64,000 bases of DNA from Gemmobacter serpentinus (GTDB lineage Bacteria > Pseudomonadota > Alphaproteobacteria > Rhodobacterales > Rhodobacteraceae). The notes beneath the pieces are model-generated. The model was given only the letters and a program-made list of their open reading frames with translations, did not search any database and was not told the origin of the DNA. The stretch covers positions 62,001-126,000 of the forward strand of contig NZ_WCHR01000005.1 in assembly GCF_008973825.1 (NCBI RefSeq). Direction: 5' to 3'. Below are positions 52,851 to 62,671 of this stretch, one piece after another. The position numbers were made by a program, and so were the translations under genes. Positions within the stretch are counted from its first letter, which is position 1, and every line of letters begins with the position of its first letter.

Positions 52851-52925
52851 TTCATGTCGAGGCGTCATCGCGCTTGACCAGCCCTGCCAACCAAATCCCC
52901 GGGGCAGAGGCATCCTAAAATGCAT

Positions 52926-52954
52926 AAAGGCCGCGGCCCTTTCGGGTGCGGCCT
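52926..52954 (-). terminator. Candidate terminator after the DUF1127 gene
   Basis: On the minus strand AGGCCGC (52954-52948) pairs with GCGGCCT (52934-52928), followed by TTTATGC. It lies 43 nt downstream of the DUF1127 stop. Confidence 0.55.
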
Positions 52955-52997
52955 CAGGCATCGGGTGGAAGGATTTTCACCTCCCCGAAAGAGTCAG

Positions 52998-53213
52998 TCA
53001 GAAGCGGCCTTTGGCGCCGATGTCAGCGATGTCGCCGCGGCACAGACCGATATCGTCCAGCTCGCGATCGGACAGCTTTTCCAGAGCAGAGCGGGTCACG
53101 CGCGCGTCGTTCCAATCGGAAGCGGCGGTGAACAGTTTGCCCACGAACTGGATGAAGCGGTAAGTGGTGATAGCGCCAAAGGGCGCCGTACGGGTCGTCT
53201 CATAGGCGGCCAT
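52998..53213 (-). CDS. DUF1127 domain-containing small protein
   Basis: A 71-aa protein. The C-terminal DUF1127 (YjiS-like) motif is WNDARVTRSALEKLSDRELDDIGLCRGDI (quoted in parts: WNDARVTRSALEKLSD, RELDDIGLCRGDI); the N-terminal 30 residues are an amphipathic region. In several alphaproteobacteria such arginine-rich small proteins affect RNA turnover or stress and phosphate responses, and they are often controlled by small RNAs. ATG 53213 follows GAGGA. It has its own promoter region and terminator. Confidence 0.85.
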   Translation of the reverse strand: MAAYETTRTAPFGAITTYRFIQFVGKLFTAASDWNDARVTRSALEKLSDRELDDIGLCRGDIADIGAKGRF

Positions 53214-53568
53214 TGCGGTGTTCCTCGTTCAAAAACTGCTTAGTCCGAAGGCGTTCTTGCCTTCGCCGAGACAGATATACGGGCAGCGCACAAACGACAA
53301 CGCACAGCAAAGCATGTCGCACATGCAGAAAGTGCATGGCTCATCGCCATCTGATTGACATGATTTTGTGCCTGTTCCGCGTTTTGCGCGGCTTTCTTGG
53401 CGATCCGAGCCCTTGCTGCATTGCAGCGCGTCGGGATCGGGGTGGGAAAGGTCGTTTCCAGAAGCAATGTCTTAATTGCACCTCTCCCGATTGCAAGCGG
53501 GAAATTCGCCTTGGCCGATGTTCGCGCTTTGTGCTAGCCTGCGCCAAAAGCACAAACAAGGGGCAGCT
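53214..53568. other. Regulatory gap between DUF1127 and ruvC
   Basis: 355 nt between two divergent starts. A perfect GCTGCA-T-TGCAGC palindrome occupies 53415-53427. TTGACA at 53355-53360 could be a -35 element for ruvC, though no good -10 follows at the usual distance. On the minus strand TATATC (53279-53274) could be a -10 box for the DUF1127 gene with TTGTCG 15 nt upstream. No additional gene was supported. Confidence 0.4.
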
Positions 53569-54087
53569 ATGCGGGTATTGGGGATCGATCCGGGGTTGCG
53601 CAACCTCGGCTGGGGTGTGATCGACGTGAGCGGCCCGCGCCTGACCCATGTGGCAAACGGCATCTGCCACTCTGCCCCCGGTGAAGGGGAGGGCGATCTG
53701 GCGCAACGTCTGCGCAGCCTGCACAGCCAATTGACCGAAGTGATGCGGATCTACATGCCCGACACGGCGGCGGTGGAACATACCTTTGTCAACAAGGATG
53801 CGGTGGCCACGCTGAAGCTGGGGCAGGCGCGCGGCATCGCCTTGCTGGTGCCCGCACAATTCGGGCTGACGGTCGGCGAATATGCCCCAAACGCGGTGAA
53901 AAAAACGGTGGTGGGCGTGGGCCACGCCGCCAAGGTGCAGGTCGATCACATGGTGCGCCTGCACCTGCCGGGCGTGAAGATCGTCGGGCCAGACGCGGCG
54001 GACGCATTGGCGATTGCGATCTGTCATGCCCATCACAGTCAATCGAGCGGCCGGCTGGAAGCCGCATTGAAGAGGGCGGCAGGATGA
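53569..54087 (+). CDS. ruvC: Holliday junction resolvase RuvC
   Basis: A 172-aa RNase H-fold nuclease that cuts Holliday junctions. Acidic catalytic residues are D7 ([10 protein letters not shown]), E70 ([11 protein letters not shown]), and D142 and D145 ([14 protein letters not shown]). ATG 53569 has AAGGGG upstream; the longer frame above it lies in the regulatory gap. The stop overlaps ruvA as ATGA. Confidence 0.95.
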   Translation: MRVLGIDPGLRNLGWGVIDVSGPRLTHVANGICHSAPGEGEGDLAQRLRSLHSQLTEVMRIYMPDTAAVEHTFVNKDAVATLKLGQARGIALLVPAQFGLTVGEYAPNAVKKTVVGVGHAAKVQVDHMVRLHLPGVKIVGPDAADALAIAICHAHHSQSSGRLEAALKRAAG

Positions 54088-54764
54088 TCGGCAAGATCTC
54101 GGGGCGGATCGACTGGCGCGGGCCGGATCATGTTCTGATCGATGTGCGGGGCGTGGGCTATATCGTCTTCGTCTCGGACCGCACGCTGGCGGCGCTGCCG
54201 GGGGTGGGCGAGGCCTGCGCGCTTTACACCGAACTGGTGGTGCGCGAAGACCTTCTGCAACTCTTCGGCTTTCCGACCATGCTGGAAAAGGAATGGCACC
54301 GCCTGCTGACCACCGTGCAAGGCGTGGGGGCCAAAGCTGCGATGGCGATCCTTGGCACGCTGGGGGCGGAAGGGGCGGCGCGGGCGATCACCCTGGGCGA
54401 TGCGCGCGCCATCCAGGCGGCGCCCGGCATTGGCCCGAAGATCGCGCAACGTGTCGTGCTGGAACTGAAGGCCAAGGCCCCGATGGTGATGGCACAGGGC
54501 GCGGCCCTGCACAGCGAGGCCACGTTGGACGAGGTGATCGAGGCCCCTGCCCCAGCACCAGCCCGACCTGCGCGCAAGGCTCCGGCAGCCCCGGTCGTCG
54601 CGCGTGCGGCCTATAGCGCCGATGCACTGTCAGCGCTGCTGAACCTTGGCTATGGCCAGTCCGATGCGGCGCAGGCGGTGGCACAGGTTTCGGGTGAAGC
54701 CCCGGAGGCCGATACCGCCGAGCTGATCCGCCGCGCGTTGAAGCTGTTGATGCCGAAGAGCTGA
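54084..54764 (+). CDS. ruvA: Holliday junction branch migration protein RuvA
   Basis: A 226-aa protein that binds four-way junctions and loads RuvB. The N-terminal OB fold starts [23 protein letters not shown]; two helix-hairpin-helix motifs are [17 protein letters not shown] and [19 protein letters not shown]; an Ala/Pro-rich linker ([17 protein letters not shown]) precedes the C-terminal RuvB-binding domain. The linker is longer than in E. coli (203 aa). Confidence 0.95.
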   Translation: MIGKISGRIDWRGPDHVLIDVRGVGYIVFVSDRTLAALPGVGEACALYTELVVREDLLQLFGFPTMLEKEWHRLLTTVQGVGAKAAMAILGTLGAEGAARAITLGDARAIQAAPGIGPKIAQRVVLELKAKAPMVMAQGAALHSEATLDEVIEAPAPAPARPARKAPAAPVVARAAYSADALSALLNLGYGQSDAAQAVAQVSGEAPEADTAELIRRALKLLMPKS

Positions 54765-54822
54765 GGGCTTGAGCCGCGCCCGCCTTCTGCCCATATCGGG
54801 GACAGAGAGCGAGGGAGCGGCG

Positions 54823-55737
54823 ATGAGCGGATATTTCAAGACGGCGCTGCTGATGGCGGTCATGACCGCGCTGTTCATGACGGCGGGCGAGCTGATCGGC
54901 GGGGCGACCGGGGCGGTGATCGCATTGGTCATTGCTGCGGTCATGAACGTGATGACCTGGTGGGGCAGCGACCGCGCCGTGCTGTCGATGACCGGCGCGC
55001 GTCTGGTTACGGAACAATCAGCACCCGATTTTGTGCGCATGGTCAATCGTCTGGCCGATGGCGCGGGCCTGCCGCGCCCGGCCGTCTATATCATCGACAG
55101 CGACCAGCCCAATGCCTTTGCCACCGGGCGTGATCCGGCAAATGCTGCTGTCGCCGCCTCGACCGGGTTGCTGCAACGCCTGAGCGCCGAAGAGGTGGCG
55201 GCGGTGATGGCGCATGAACTGGCCCATATCAAGAACCGCGACACGCTGATCATGACGATCACCGCAACCATGGCCGGGGCCATCGGGATGCTGGGCAATT
55301 TCGCCTTTTTCTTCGGTGGCAATCGCGATCGCCCGGGCGGGGTTCTGACCTCGCTTCTGGTGATGATCTTTGCGCCGATGGCCGCCGCCATCGTGCAAAT
55401 GGCGATCTCGCGCAGTCGCGAATACGAGGCCGACCGGATCGGGGCCGAGATTTGCGGCCAGCCGATGTGGCTGGCCTCGGCCCTGCGCAAGATCGACCAC
55501 TTCGCCAAAGGCATCGACAACCGGCAGGCCGAGGCCAATCCCGCACTGGCGCATATGTTCATCATCAACCCGCTGCACGCCCATGCACGGGATGCGCTGT
55601 TCTCGACCCATCCCAGCACCGAAAACCGCATCCGGGCGCTGATGGCGATGGCCGGGCCGCAAGCGCGCCCGCAACAGCCGCCCTCGCCCTTTGCCGATCC
55701 GCCGGGCCGGACCAACATCCCCCGCGTGCGGCGCTGA
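54823..55737 (+). CDS. htpX: Membrane zinc protease HtpX
   Basis: A 304-aa M48 metalloprotease of the inner membrane that degrades misfolded membrane proteins. It has two N-terminal helices, the zinc site HELAH in [14 protein letters not shown], two further helices, and the third ligand in [35 protein letters not shown] is typical. ATG 54823 follows GAGGGAG. It lies between ruvA and ruvB in the same direction (58 nt and 51 nt gaps), an unusual interruption of the ruv cluster. Confidence 0.94.
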   Translation: MSGYFKTALLMAVMTALFMTAGELIGGATGAVIALVIAAVMNVMTWWGSDRAVLSMTGARLVTEQSAPDFVRMVNRLADGAGLPRPAVYIIDSDQPNAFATGRDPANAAVAASTGLLQRLSAEEVAAVMAHELAHIKNRDTLIMTITATMAGAIGMLGNFAFFFGGNRDRPGGVLTSLLVMIFAPMAAAIVQMAISRSREYEADRIGAEICGQPMWLASALRKIDHFAKGIDNRQAEANPALAHMFIINPLHAHARDALFSTHPSTENRIRALMAMAGPQARPQQPPSPFADPPGRTNIPRVRR

Positions 55738-55788
55738 CAGGTTCCGGGCACCCTTGCCAAACGCGCCGCGTTCGGGGATTGTTCCGGC

Positions 55789-56814
55789 ATGATGCAATCC
55801 GATCCCGCCCTCCGCCCCGAGCCTTTGCCCGAAGATCATGATCGGGCGCTGCGTCCGCAGGTGCTGGCGGATTTCGTGGGCCAGGCCGAGGCGCGGGCCA
55901 ATCTGGCGATCTTCATCGAAAGCGCAAAAATGCGCGGCGAGGCGATGGATCACACGCTGTTCCATGGCCCTCCCGGGCTTGGCAAGACCACGCTGGCCCA
56001 GATCATGGCGCGGGAATTGGGGGTGGGTTTCCGCATGACCTCTGGCCCGGTGCTGGCCAAGCCCGGTGATCTGGCGGCGATCCTGACCAATCTGGAACCG
56101 CGAGACGTGCTGTTCATCGACGAGATCCACCGCCTGTCCCCCGTGGTGGAAGAGGTGCTTTATCCCGCGATGGAGGATTTCGCGCTGGATCTGGTGATTG
56201 GCGAGGGGCCTGCGGCGCGCACGGTGCGCATTGATCTGCAACCCTTCACGCTGGTCGGTGCAACCACGCGCCTTGGACTGCTGACCACACCGCTGCGCGA
56301 CCGTTTCGGCATCCCGACACGCCTGCAATTCTATACCGAGGAAGAGCTGGATCATATCGTGACGCGCGGTGCCCGCCTTCTGGGCATTACACCCTTGCCC
56401 GAAGGCACGCGCGAGATTGCCCGCCGGGCGCGCGGCACCCCGCGCATCGCGGGACGGTTGCTGCGCCGCGTGGTGGATTTCGTGACGGTCGAGGGCGATG
56501 GCCGCCTGACCCGGGCCATTGCCGACAAGGCGCTGACCCGGATGGGGGTCGACAATCTTGGGCTTGATGGCGCAGACCGGCGTTACATGCTGCTTCTGGC
56601 CGAAAATTACGGCGGCGGCCCTGTGGGGGTGGAAACCATCGCCGCAGCCTTGTCGGAAAGTCGGGATGCGATTGAAGAGGTGATCGAGCCTTATCTGCTG
56701 CAACAGGGCCTGATCCAGCGCACACCGCGTGGGCGGATGCTGGCAATGAAAGCCTGGCGTCATATCGGGATCGAGCCGCCAAAGGCCCCCACGCAAGCCG
56801 GGCTGTTCGACTGA
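55789..56814 (+). CDS. ruvB: Holliday junction branch migration DNA helicase RuvB
   Basis: A 341-aa AAA+ motor that drives branch migration with RuvA. Motifs are the Walker [17 protein letters not shown], Walker [17 protein letters not shown], sensor [11 protein letters not shown], and the C-terminal winged helix ending [17 protein letters not shown]. An ATG at 55792 is an equally good start. A converging EamA gene follows 6 nt after the stop. Confidence 0.96.
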   Translation: MMQSDPALRPEPLPEDHDRALRPQVLADFVGQAEARANLAIFIESAKMRGEAMDHTLFHGPPGLGKTTLAQIMARELGVGFRMTSGPVLAKPGDLAAILTNLEPRDVLFIDEIHRLSPVVEEVLYPAMEDFALDLVIGEGPAARTVRIDLQPFTLVGATTRLGLLTTPLRDRFGIPTRLQFYTEEELDHIVTRGARLLGITPLPEGTREIARRARGTPRIAGRLLRRVVDFVTVEGDGRLTRAIADKALTRMGVDNLGLDGADRRYMLLLAENYGGGPVGVETIAAALSESRDAIEEVIEPYLLQQGLIQRTPRGRMLAMKAWRHIGIEPPKAPTQAGLFD

Positions 56815-56820
56815 GCTCCG

Positions 56821-57657
56821 CTAAAGCCGGGTGACGATCACGCCAATGACGATCAGGATGGCGGCAGCCGCCTTGTCGCGCGTCATCTTCTCGCCAAAGA
56901 CCAGCCAGCCGATCAGCACCGCGAACAGGATCGAGGTTTCGCGCAAAGCCGCCACCACCGCAATCGGTGCCTTGGTCATCGCCCAGATGGAAATGCCGTA
57001 AGCCCCGTAGGAGGCCAGCGAGGCAAAGGCCCCCACCGCCCAGGCCCGAGCCACACGCGGTAGCGCCGCACCGCCGCGCCAGGCCAGCAGCACGGCCGAG
57101 GAAATCAAGCCGTCCGCCACATAGACCCAGGCCACATAGGTTGCCGCATCCGCCGCCACCCGCGCGCCCATGCCGTCAATCAACGTATAGCTGGCGGTTG
57201 CCATCGCCGAGCCAAGCGCGAAAGGGATCATCTGGCGGCTTTCGCCATCGGTAAAGACGCCGCGTGCCATCAGCGCGATGCCGAAGGTCAGCAGGATCAT
57301 GCCACCATATTGCCCGGCGCTGATCTGGTCCGATAGCAGGAACAGCCCGACCAGGGCCACGATCAACGGTGCCGATCCGCGTGACAGCGGATAGACACGG
57401 GACAGATCGCCCCGCTCATGCGCCAGCACCAGAAATACCTTGTAGATGCATTGCACGACGCCGGATCCGATCACCCAGGGCCAGGCCTCCGATACCATGG
57501 CATCGCGCGGCAGGGCGATGGCCAGCCCGATGGGGATCTGCACCAGCGACAGCACCAGCATCGCGCCCGCGCGCGACGTGCCGATGCGGATCAGCGCATT
57601 CCACAACGCATGAAGGAAGGCTGCCGCCAGCACCGCCAGAAGAACCCAGATCGTCAC
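56821..57657 (-). CDS. EamA/DMT family transporter
   Basis: A 278-aa membrane protein with ten helices. Signatures are FLHALWNALIRIG at the start, HERGDLSRVYPLSRGSAPLIVALVG in the first repeat, and ALRETSILFAVLIGWLVFGEKM near the end. It resembles RhaT/YdcZ-like putative permeases. The start is GTG 57657 after AGGAG at 8 nt. The exported or imported substrate is unknown. It is not closely like the EamA protein at 21.8 kb. Confidence 0.86.
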   Translation of the reverse strand: MTIWVLLAVLAAAFLHALWNALIRIGTSRAGAMLVLSLVQIPIGLAIALPRDAMVSEAWPWVIGSGVVQCIYKVFLVLAHERGDLSRVYPLSRGSAPLIVALVGLFLLSDQISAGQYGGMILLTFGIALMARGVFTDGESRQMIPFALGSAMATASYTLIDGMGARVAADAATYVAWVYVADGLISSAVLLAWRGGAALPRVARAWAVGAFASLASYGAYGISIWAMTKAPIAVVAALRETSILFAVLIGWLVFGEKMTRDKAAAAILIVIGVIVTRL

Positions 57658-57778
57658 GCGGTGGCTCCTCTGCGCCTTTAGTGCCTCACGTCCAGCGATA
57701 CGATGCCACGCGGGCTGGCGCTATGCCGAAAGCGACCTGTCCCCCCGGATCATCTGTGCCCCCCGATCCCCCGCTGGC

Positions 57779-58234
57779 TCAGATCAACAGACCCGCCGCA
57801 CCTTCATGCCGCAGCAACGCCACCTTGGTCTCCACCCCGCCGGGGGCGGAAAAGCCGCCCAGTGTGGCGCGGCCCAGAACCCGGTGACACGGGATCAGCA
57901 AAGGCAAAGGATTGGCACCGCAGGCCTGCCCTACGGCCTGTGCAGGCGCGCCGACATCGCGGGCGATCTCCCCATAGGTGCGGGTCTCGCCGAAGGGGAT
58001 GGCCGCCATGGCGCGGCGCACAACCGCCTGCAGCCCCTGCCCCCAGTCAAAGGGCAGATCGAATACCTGCCGTGTGCCCGCGAAATATTCGGCCAATTGG
58101 CGCAGCCCCTCGGCCTCCAGCGCATCGGCCTGATCGCCTGCCTGCCAATCGAGCGCGACCAGAACCCCGCCCTCTGCCCGCAGCGAGACGGGTCCAAAGG
58201 GTGTTTCCAGTCGGTTCGCACCCTGATCCCGCAT
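57779..58234 (-). CDS. ogt: Methylated-DNA-[protein]-cysteine S-methyltransferase
   Basis: A 151-aa suicide DNA repair protein that takes the alkyl group from O6-alkylguanine to its own cysteine. The acceptor is C116 in LLIPCHRVLG, with the arginine finger segment AVGQACGANPLPL and the ETRTYGEIA helix before it. No Ada-type N-terminal domain is present, so it is an Ogt-type enzyme. ATG 58234 has AGGAG 8 nt upstream. Confidence 0.92.
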   Translation of the reverse strand: MRDQGANRLETPFGPVSLRAEGGVLVALDWQAGDQADALEAEGLRQLAEYFAGTRQVFDLPFDWGQGLQAVVRRAMAAIPFGETRTYGEIARDVGAPAQAVGQACGANPLPLLIPCHRVLGRATLGGFSAPGGVETKVALLRHEGAAGLLI

Positions 58235-58379
58235 CACCAACTCTCCTACTTTCTGTTCGCCAATCTAGCCATGCACAGGGCACGCCGCAAACCCGAAGCC
58301 TGCGCATTCAGCCTGAGAGTACGCGCCATGAAAAAGGGCGGACCCACAGGCCCGCCCCTTATCTTGCTAATGCGATCGC

Positions 58380-61310
58380 TCAGCCAAGCGCGCCATTGCA
58401 ACGGGCGCAGGTATGCGGGTGTGCATGGGTGTTCACATCGGGCAGGATCTGCCAGCAGCGCGCGCATTTCTCGCCCTCGGCTGTCTCGAAAACCACCGCG
58501 ATGCCGGGGCTTTCCGGCAGGCGGAACGCCTCGGCCGGGGCAGGATCCGCGCTGACCGATATGCCGGAGGTGATGCAGACCTGCGCGAAATCGACCGATT
58601 TCAACGCAGCCAGCATCGTCGGATCCTCGATATGCACCACAGGCGCGGCCTCAAGGCTGGCCCCGATCACCTTGGCGGTGCGCTGCACCTCCAGTGCCGC
58701 CGTCACCACGCGCCGCGCTTGCCGCACCAGCGCCCATTTCGCCGCCAGCGGCTCATTCAGCCAGTCCTTCGGCGTATCGGGCATGTCCTGCAAATGGATC
58801 GAAGACCCATCGGCCGGGAAGCGTTCCAGCCAGACCTCTTCGCAGGTGAAGACAAGGATCGGTGCCAGCCACGAGGTCAGGCGGTGGAACAGGATATCCA
58901 GCACCGTGCGCGCGGCGCGACGGCGGATACTGTCGGGCCTGTCGCAATAGAGCACATCCTTGCGAATGTCGAAATAGACCGAGGAAAGGTCGATGGTGCA
59001 GAAGGTAAACAGCTTCTGGAACACGCCCTGGAAGTCATAGGCGGCATAGCCCTTGCGCACCTCGGTATCCAGCTCCGCCAGACGGTGCAGCACCCATTGC
59101 TCCAGCTCCGGCATCTGATCCACCGGCAGACGCTCGGCCTCGGTGAAACCGGCAAGATTGCCAAGCACATAGCGCATGGTGTTGCGCAGCCGGCGATAGC
59201 TGTCGGCGACACCTTTCAGGATCTCTTTCCCGATACGCAGATCGACTGTGTAATCGGACAGCGCCACCCAAAGCCGCAGGATATCGGCGCCATATTCGTC
59301 GATCACCTGCTGCGGTGCGACCGTATTGCCAAGCGATTTGGACATCTTCATGCCCTTCTCGTCCAGCGTGAAGCCATGGGTCAGCACGCCGCGATACGGC
59401 GCGCGGCCCTTGGTGCCACAGCCCTGCAACAGCGAGGAATGGAACCAGCCGCGATGCTGGTCGGTGCCCTCAAGATAAAGATCGGCCAGGCCGTCTCCGG
59501 TGCCATCGGGGCGGTCACGCAACACGAAGGCATGGGTCGACCCAGAGTCGAACCACACATCCAGCACGTCGAAGACCTGTTCATAATCGGACGGATCGAC
59601 GATGCCGGACAGCACCTTTTCCTTGAAGCCTTGCACATACCAGACATCCGCGCCTTCGGCCTCGAAGGCGGCGGCGATCCGGGCATTCACCTCTGCATTG
59701 CGCAGCAGGAAGTCGGCATCGGTCGGTTTCGCGCCCCGTTTGGTAAAGCAGGTCAGCGGCACGCCCCAGGCGCGCTGGCGCGACAGCACCCAGTCAGGCC
59801 GCGCCTCGATCATCGAATGCAGGCGGTTGCGGCCCGAAACCGGGGTGAACTGCACAAGCTGGTTGATCGAATTCAGCGCCCGCTTGCGGATCGTGTCGCC
59901 ATAGGTGCCCATGCCGTCTTCAAGCGGGCGGTCGATGGCGGCAAACCATTGCGGCGTGTTGCGATAGATCAGCGGGGCCTTGGAGCGCCAGCTATGCGGA
60001 TAGCTGTGCTTCAGCTTGCCCTTGGCAAACAACGCGCCCGCGCCGTGCAGCGCCTTGATATTGCTGACATTGGCGGGGCCTTCCTTGCCATCGGGCAGGA
60101 TGATGTGCTGGCCGCCAAAGACCGGCAGATCGGCGCGGTAAGACCCGTCCGCCTCGACATTGTAGGTCATCGGCAGGCCGAATTTCAGACCCATCTGATA
60201 GTCGTCATCGCCGTGCGAGGGCGCGGTATGCACAAAGCCCGTGCCCGCATCATCGGTGACGTGATCGCCCGGCAGCATGGGCACGTCGTAATCCCATTCC
60301 TTGTTCTCGGCCAGACCGCGATAGGGATGGGCAAGGGTCAGCCCGCGCAGCTCCTCAGCCGAGACCACACGGACCTTCTCGAACCCGGTCACCTTGCCGG
60401 ATTTCATCACCTCTTCCGCCAGCTTGTCAGCCAGCAGCACGGTTTCACCGACCTGCGACGTCGCGCCTTCGGCCACCGCCGTCACGCGGTAAAGCCCATA
60501 GGCGATCTCGGGCCCGAAAGACACCGCGCGGTTTTGCGGGATGGTCCAGGGCGTGGTGGTCCAGATCACCACCCGGGCCTGTAGCAGTTGGCTGTCGATG
60601 CAGCCATCCAGTTCCGGGAAATGCGCGGCATGGATGACCGGGAACCGCACCCAGACCATATGGCTGGTATGGTCGTGATACTCCACCTCCGCCTCGGCCA
60701 GCGCAGTCTTCTCGACCGGCGACCACATGACGGGTTTGGACCCCTGATAGAGCGCGCCATTCATCAGGAATTTCATGAACTCTTCGGCGATCACCGCCTC
60801 GGCGTGGAAGTTCATCGTCAGATAGGGATCGGCCCAATTGCCGGTCACACCCAGACGCTTGAACTCCTCGCGCTGGATATCGATCCAGCCTTCGGCGAAT
60901 TTGCGGCATTCCTGACGGAAGGTCACGATATCCACCGCGTCCTTGTCCAGCCCCTTGGCGCGATACTGTTCCTCGATCTTCCATTCGATCGGCAGGCCAT
61001 GGCAGTCCCAGCCCGGCACATAGCGCGCATCATGGCCCAGCATCTGCTGGCTGCGCACGATGAAATCCTTGAGGATCTTGTTCAGCGCGTGCCCGATATG
61101 AAGATGGCCATTGGCATAGGGCGGGCCGTCATGCAGCGTAAAGGGCGGGCGCGGGCTGGCCTTGGCCTTGTCGCGCAGGCGGTCATAGATGCCGATCTCG
61201 TTCCAGCGGGCAAGCCAGCCCGGCTCCCGCGCGGGCAGGCCCGCACGCATCGGGAAATCGGTTTCGGGCAGGAAGACGGGATATTTCAGATCGGGCGTGT
61301 CGGCGCACAT
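58380..61310 (-). CDS. ileS: Isoleucine-tRNA ligase
   Basis: A 976-aa class I synthetase. HIGH motif GHLHIGHALNK and KMSKS motif KMSKSLGNTV frame the catalytic core; an editing (CP1) domain lies between. The C-terminus carries a zinc finger with CARCW and TCARC. ATG 61310 (MCADTPDLKYPVFLPETDF) is chosen as the family-like start; the frame continues 60 nt upstream. No T-box leader, expected only in Firmicutes, was seen. Confidence 0.96.
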   Translation of the reverse strand: MCADTPDLKYPVFLPETDFPMRAGLPAREPGWLARWNEIGIYDRLRDKAKASPRPPFTLHDGPPYANGHLHIGHALNKILKDFIVRSQQMLGHDARYVPGWDCHGLPIEWKIEEQYRAKGLDKDAVDIVTFRQECRKFAEGWIDIQREEFKRLGVTGNWADPYLTMNFHAEAVIAEEFMKFLMNGALYQGSKPVMWSPVEKTALAEAEVEYHDHTSHMVWVRFPVIHAAHFPELDGCIDSQLLQARVVIWTTTPWTIPQNRAVSFGPEIAYGLYRVTAVAEGATSQVGETVLLADKLAEEVMKSGKVTGFEKVRVVSAEELRGLTLAHPYRGLAENKEWDYDVPMLPGDHVTDDAGTGFVHTAPSHGDDDYQMGLKFGLPMTYNVEADGSYRADLPVFGGQHIILPDGKEGPANVSNIKALHGAGALFAKGKLKHSYPHSWRSKAPLIYRNTPQWFAAIDRPLEDGMGTYGDTIRKRALNSINQLVQFTPVSGRNRLHSMIEARPDWVLSRQRAWGVPLTCFTKRGAKPTDADFLLRNAEVNARIAAAFEAEGADVWYVQGFKEKVLSGIVDPSDYEQVFDVLDVWFDSGSTHAFVLRDRPDGTGDGLADLYLEGTDQHRGWFHSSLLQGCGTKGRAPYRGVLTHGFTLDEKGMKMSKSLGNTVAPQQVIDEYGADILRLWVALSDYTVDLRIGKEILKGVADSYRRLRNTMRYVLGNLAGFTEAERLPVDQMPELEQWVLHRLAELDTEVRKGYAAYDFQGVFQKLFTFCTIDLSSVYFDIRKDVLYCDRPDSIRRRAARTVLDILFHRLTSWLAPILVFTCEEVWLERFPADGSSIHLQDMPDTPKDWLNEPLAAKWALVRQARRVVTAALEVQRTAKVIGASLEAAPVVHIEDPTMLAALKSVDFAQVCITSGISVSADPAPAEAFRLPESPGIAVVFETAEGEKCARCWQILPDVNTHAHPHTCARCNGALG

Positions 61311-61732
61311 CGGTAAGGCGTCCTTGAAGATGTCAGGTGGGGGCGGCCCGCAGGTCGGGGCCATAGGCAATCTGGCTTTACCCGGCGGCTCGTCAGCACG
61401 CCGGGACGGTAATTCGGAACGCCCGCAGGGGCGCCACAGATTGCGCGGATCGGAACATCATGGGCGGCCTTATACGCAAGGGCGCGGACTTGGTCCAGCC
61501 GCCGGGCAAACCATTCGACGAATGGCCTCAAAGGGGCGATCGCGCCCCCCCCTTGGGCCAAAGGCGCAATTCACCAAAGCAGCACCCCTGCGGACGCGCG
61601 TCCAATCCGAGGACATCTTTGAACCAATGAGAGACGCCCACACATTCATCTGTTCAAAAAATATCCTCGGGGGGAGGAGCCGCAGGCTCCATGGGGGGCA
61701 GACAGCCCCCCTCCTCCTCCGCCCTGGGCCGA
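61311..61732. other. Non-coding gap upstream of ileS with a Rhodobacterales-type repeat
   Basis: 422 nt between the ileS start and the GH25 stop, both on the minus strand. The ileS promoter must lie here but no clear -35/-10 pair stands out. 61645-61711 contains a compound repeat of two hairpins. No gene or small RNA was recognised. Confidence 0.5.
61645..61711. repeat. Compound hairpin repeat (REP-like) with ATATCCTCGGGG box
   Basis: A box TTCATCTGTTC followed by AAAAAATATCCTCGGGG, then a perfect 6-bp hairpin GGAGCC-GCA-GGCTCC (61676-61690) and a 7-bp hairpin GGGGGGC-AGACA-GCCCCCC (61693-61711). This combination recurs in intergenic regions of many Rhodobacterales as far as I recall. On the minus strand it lies 22 nt downstream of the GH25 stop and may act as its 3'-end structure. 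Confidence 0.6.
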
Positions 61733-62536
61733 TCACGGCTGCGCGCGCCGGGCCAGCCAGTCAGCCCAGGCCGTGGCATTGCCGGCAAAGGCGTTGATAT
61801 CGACCTTGCCCTCGATCCCCGGGATCAACCCGGTGGAGGTATATTGCCAGAATGCCCAATGCTGCCCCGGATACCGATCTGACGGATGCGCCGCGACCGA
61901 GCGCAGCCAGAAATCGGTGCCGCCCAGCTTCCACATCTGGTTGTCCTCATAGAAATCAACCGTGGTATAGAGGACGGGGGCCGTGCCGTAATGCTGGGTG
62001 AACATGCGGATCAGCACCTCGGCATCGGCGCGGATCACCTCGGGGCTGCGCCGGATGGTGCAGGTCGGGCTGGTCGGCGTCCATTCCATATCGATCACGG
62101 GCGGCAGATCGCCGCTGCGGCGCGGCACATGTTTGAAGAACCAACGGGCCTGCTCCTCGGGGGCGCGGCAATGGTAGAAGAAGTGATAGGCCCCGCGCCG
62201 CACCCCGGCCGCGTGGGCACCGCGCCAGTGGCTTGCGAACATCGGATCCACCATATCCCCGCCCTCGGTCGCCTTGATGAAGGCAAAATTCACCCCGCTC
62301 GCACGCGCACTTGGCCAATGCACCGATTGCTGAAAGCGTGCTACGTCAATGCCATGCACCGCATAGCGGCGCGCTGCTGTGGCGGTGGCGGGATGGGGGC
62401 TGGCATCGGCGAAATCCGGCGCGGTGATCACCTCAGGCGCGATGGAGGCCGGCACATCGTGGCGCTGCGCGCCGCCCCCGCCACAAGCTGCAAGAACAGA
62501 CAGGCTGGCGAGAAAGGCATAGGTAGAAAGGCGCAT
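61733..62536 (-). CDS. GH25 family lysozyme lipoprotein
   Basis: A 267-aa lipoprotein with lipobox LAAC (C18) and a glycoside hydrolase family 25 domain, which cuts the MurNAc-GlcNAc bond of peptidoglycan. Catalytic-region motifs are HGIDVARFQ (D64), FAFIKATEG, PPVIDMEWTP (D149, E151) and WAFWQYTSTGLIPGIEG. The residues between the lipobox and the domain are an Ala/Pro linker. A cell-wall remodelling or self-lysin role is likely; no phage genes adjoin. ATG 62536 follows GAGG. Confidence 0.88.
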   Translation of the reverse strand: MRLSTYAFLASLSVLAACGGGGAQRHDVPASIAPEVITAPDFADASPHPATATAARRYAVHGIDVARFQQSVHWPSARASGVNFAFIKATEGGDMVDPMFASHWRGAHAAGVRRGAYHFFYHCRAPEEQARWFFKHVPRRSGDLPPVIDMEWTPTSPTCTIRRSPEVIRADAEVLIRMFTQHYGTAPVLYTTVDFYEDNQMWKLGGTDFWLRSVAAHPSDRYPGQHWAFWQYTSTGLIPGIEGKVDINAFAGNATAWADWLARRAQP

Positions 62537-62671
62537 TGGAACCTCGACATGAACAATCCGCCAGCATCGTTGCCGAAGCGGGCAGGAATGTCACGGCGAA
62601 ATCCGGGCCGGCGCGATGGCACCCGCTACCGCGCTGAAATGCCCAATATCGCCGTGCCGAAATCGGCTGGC

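Noticed and set aside
58413-60584. 723-codon frame on the plus strand
   Set aside because: Antisense to ileS, which is complete with HIGH, KMSKS and zinc motifs. The composition is that of a shadow frame.
61311-61480. Possible tRNA or T-box leader upstream of ileS
   Set aside because: No cloverleaf, TTC loop or T-box sequence is present; T-box control is not expected in this group.
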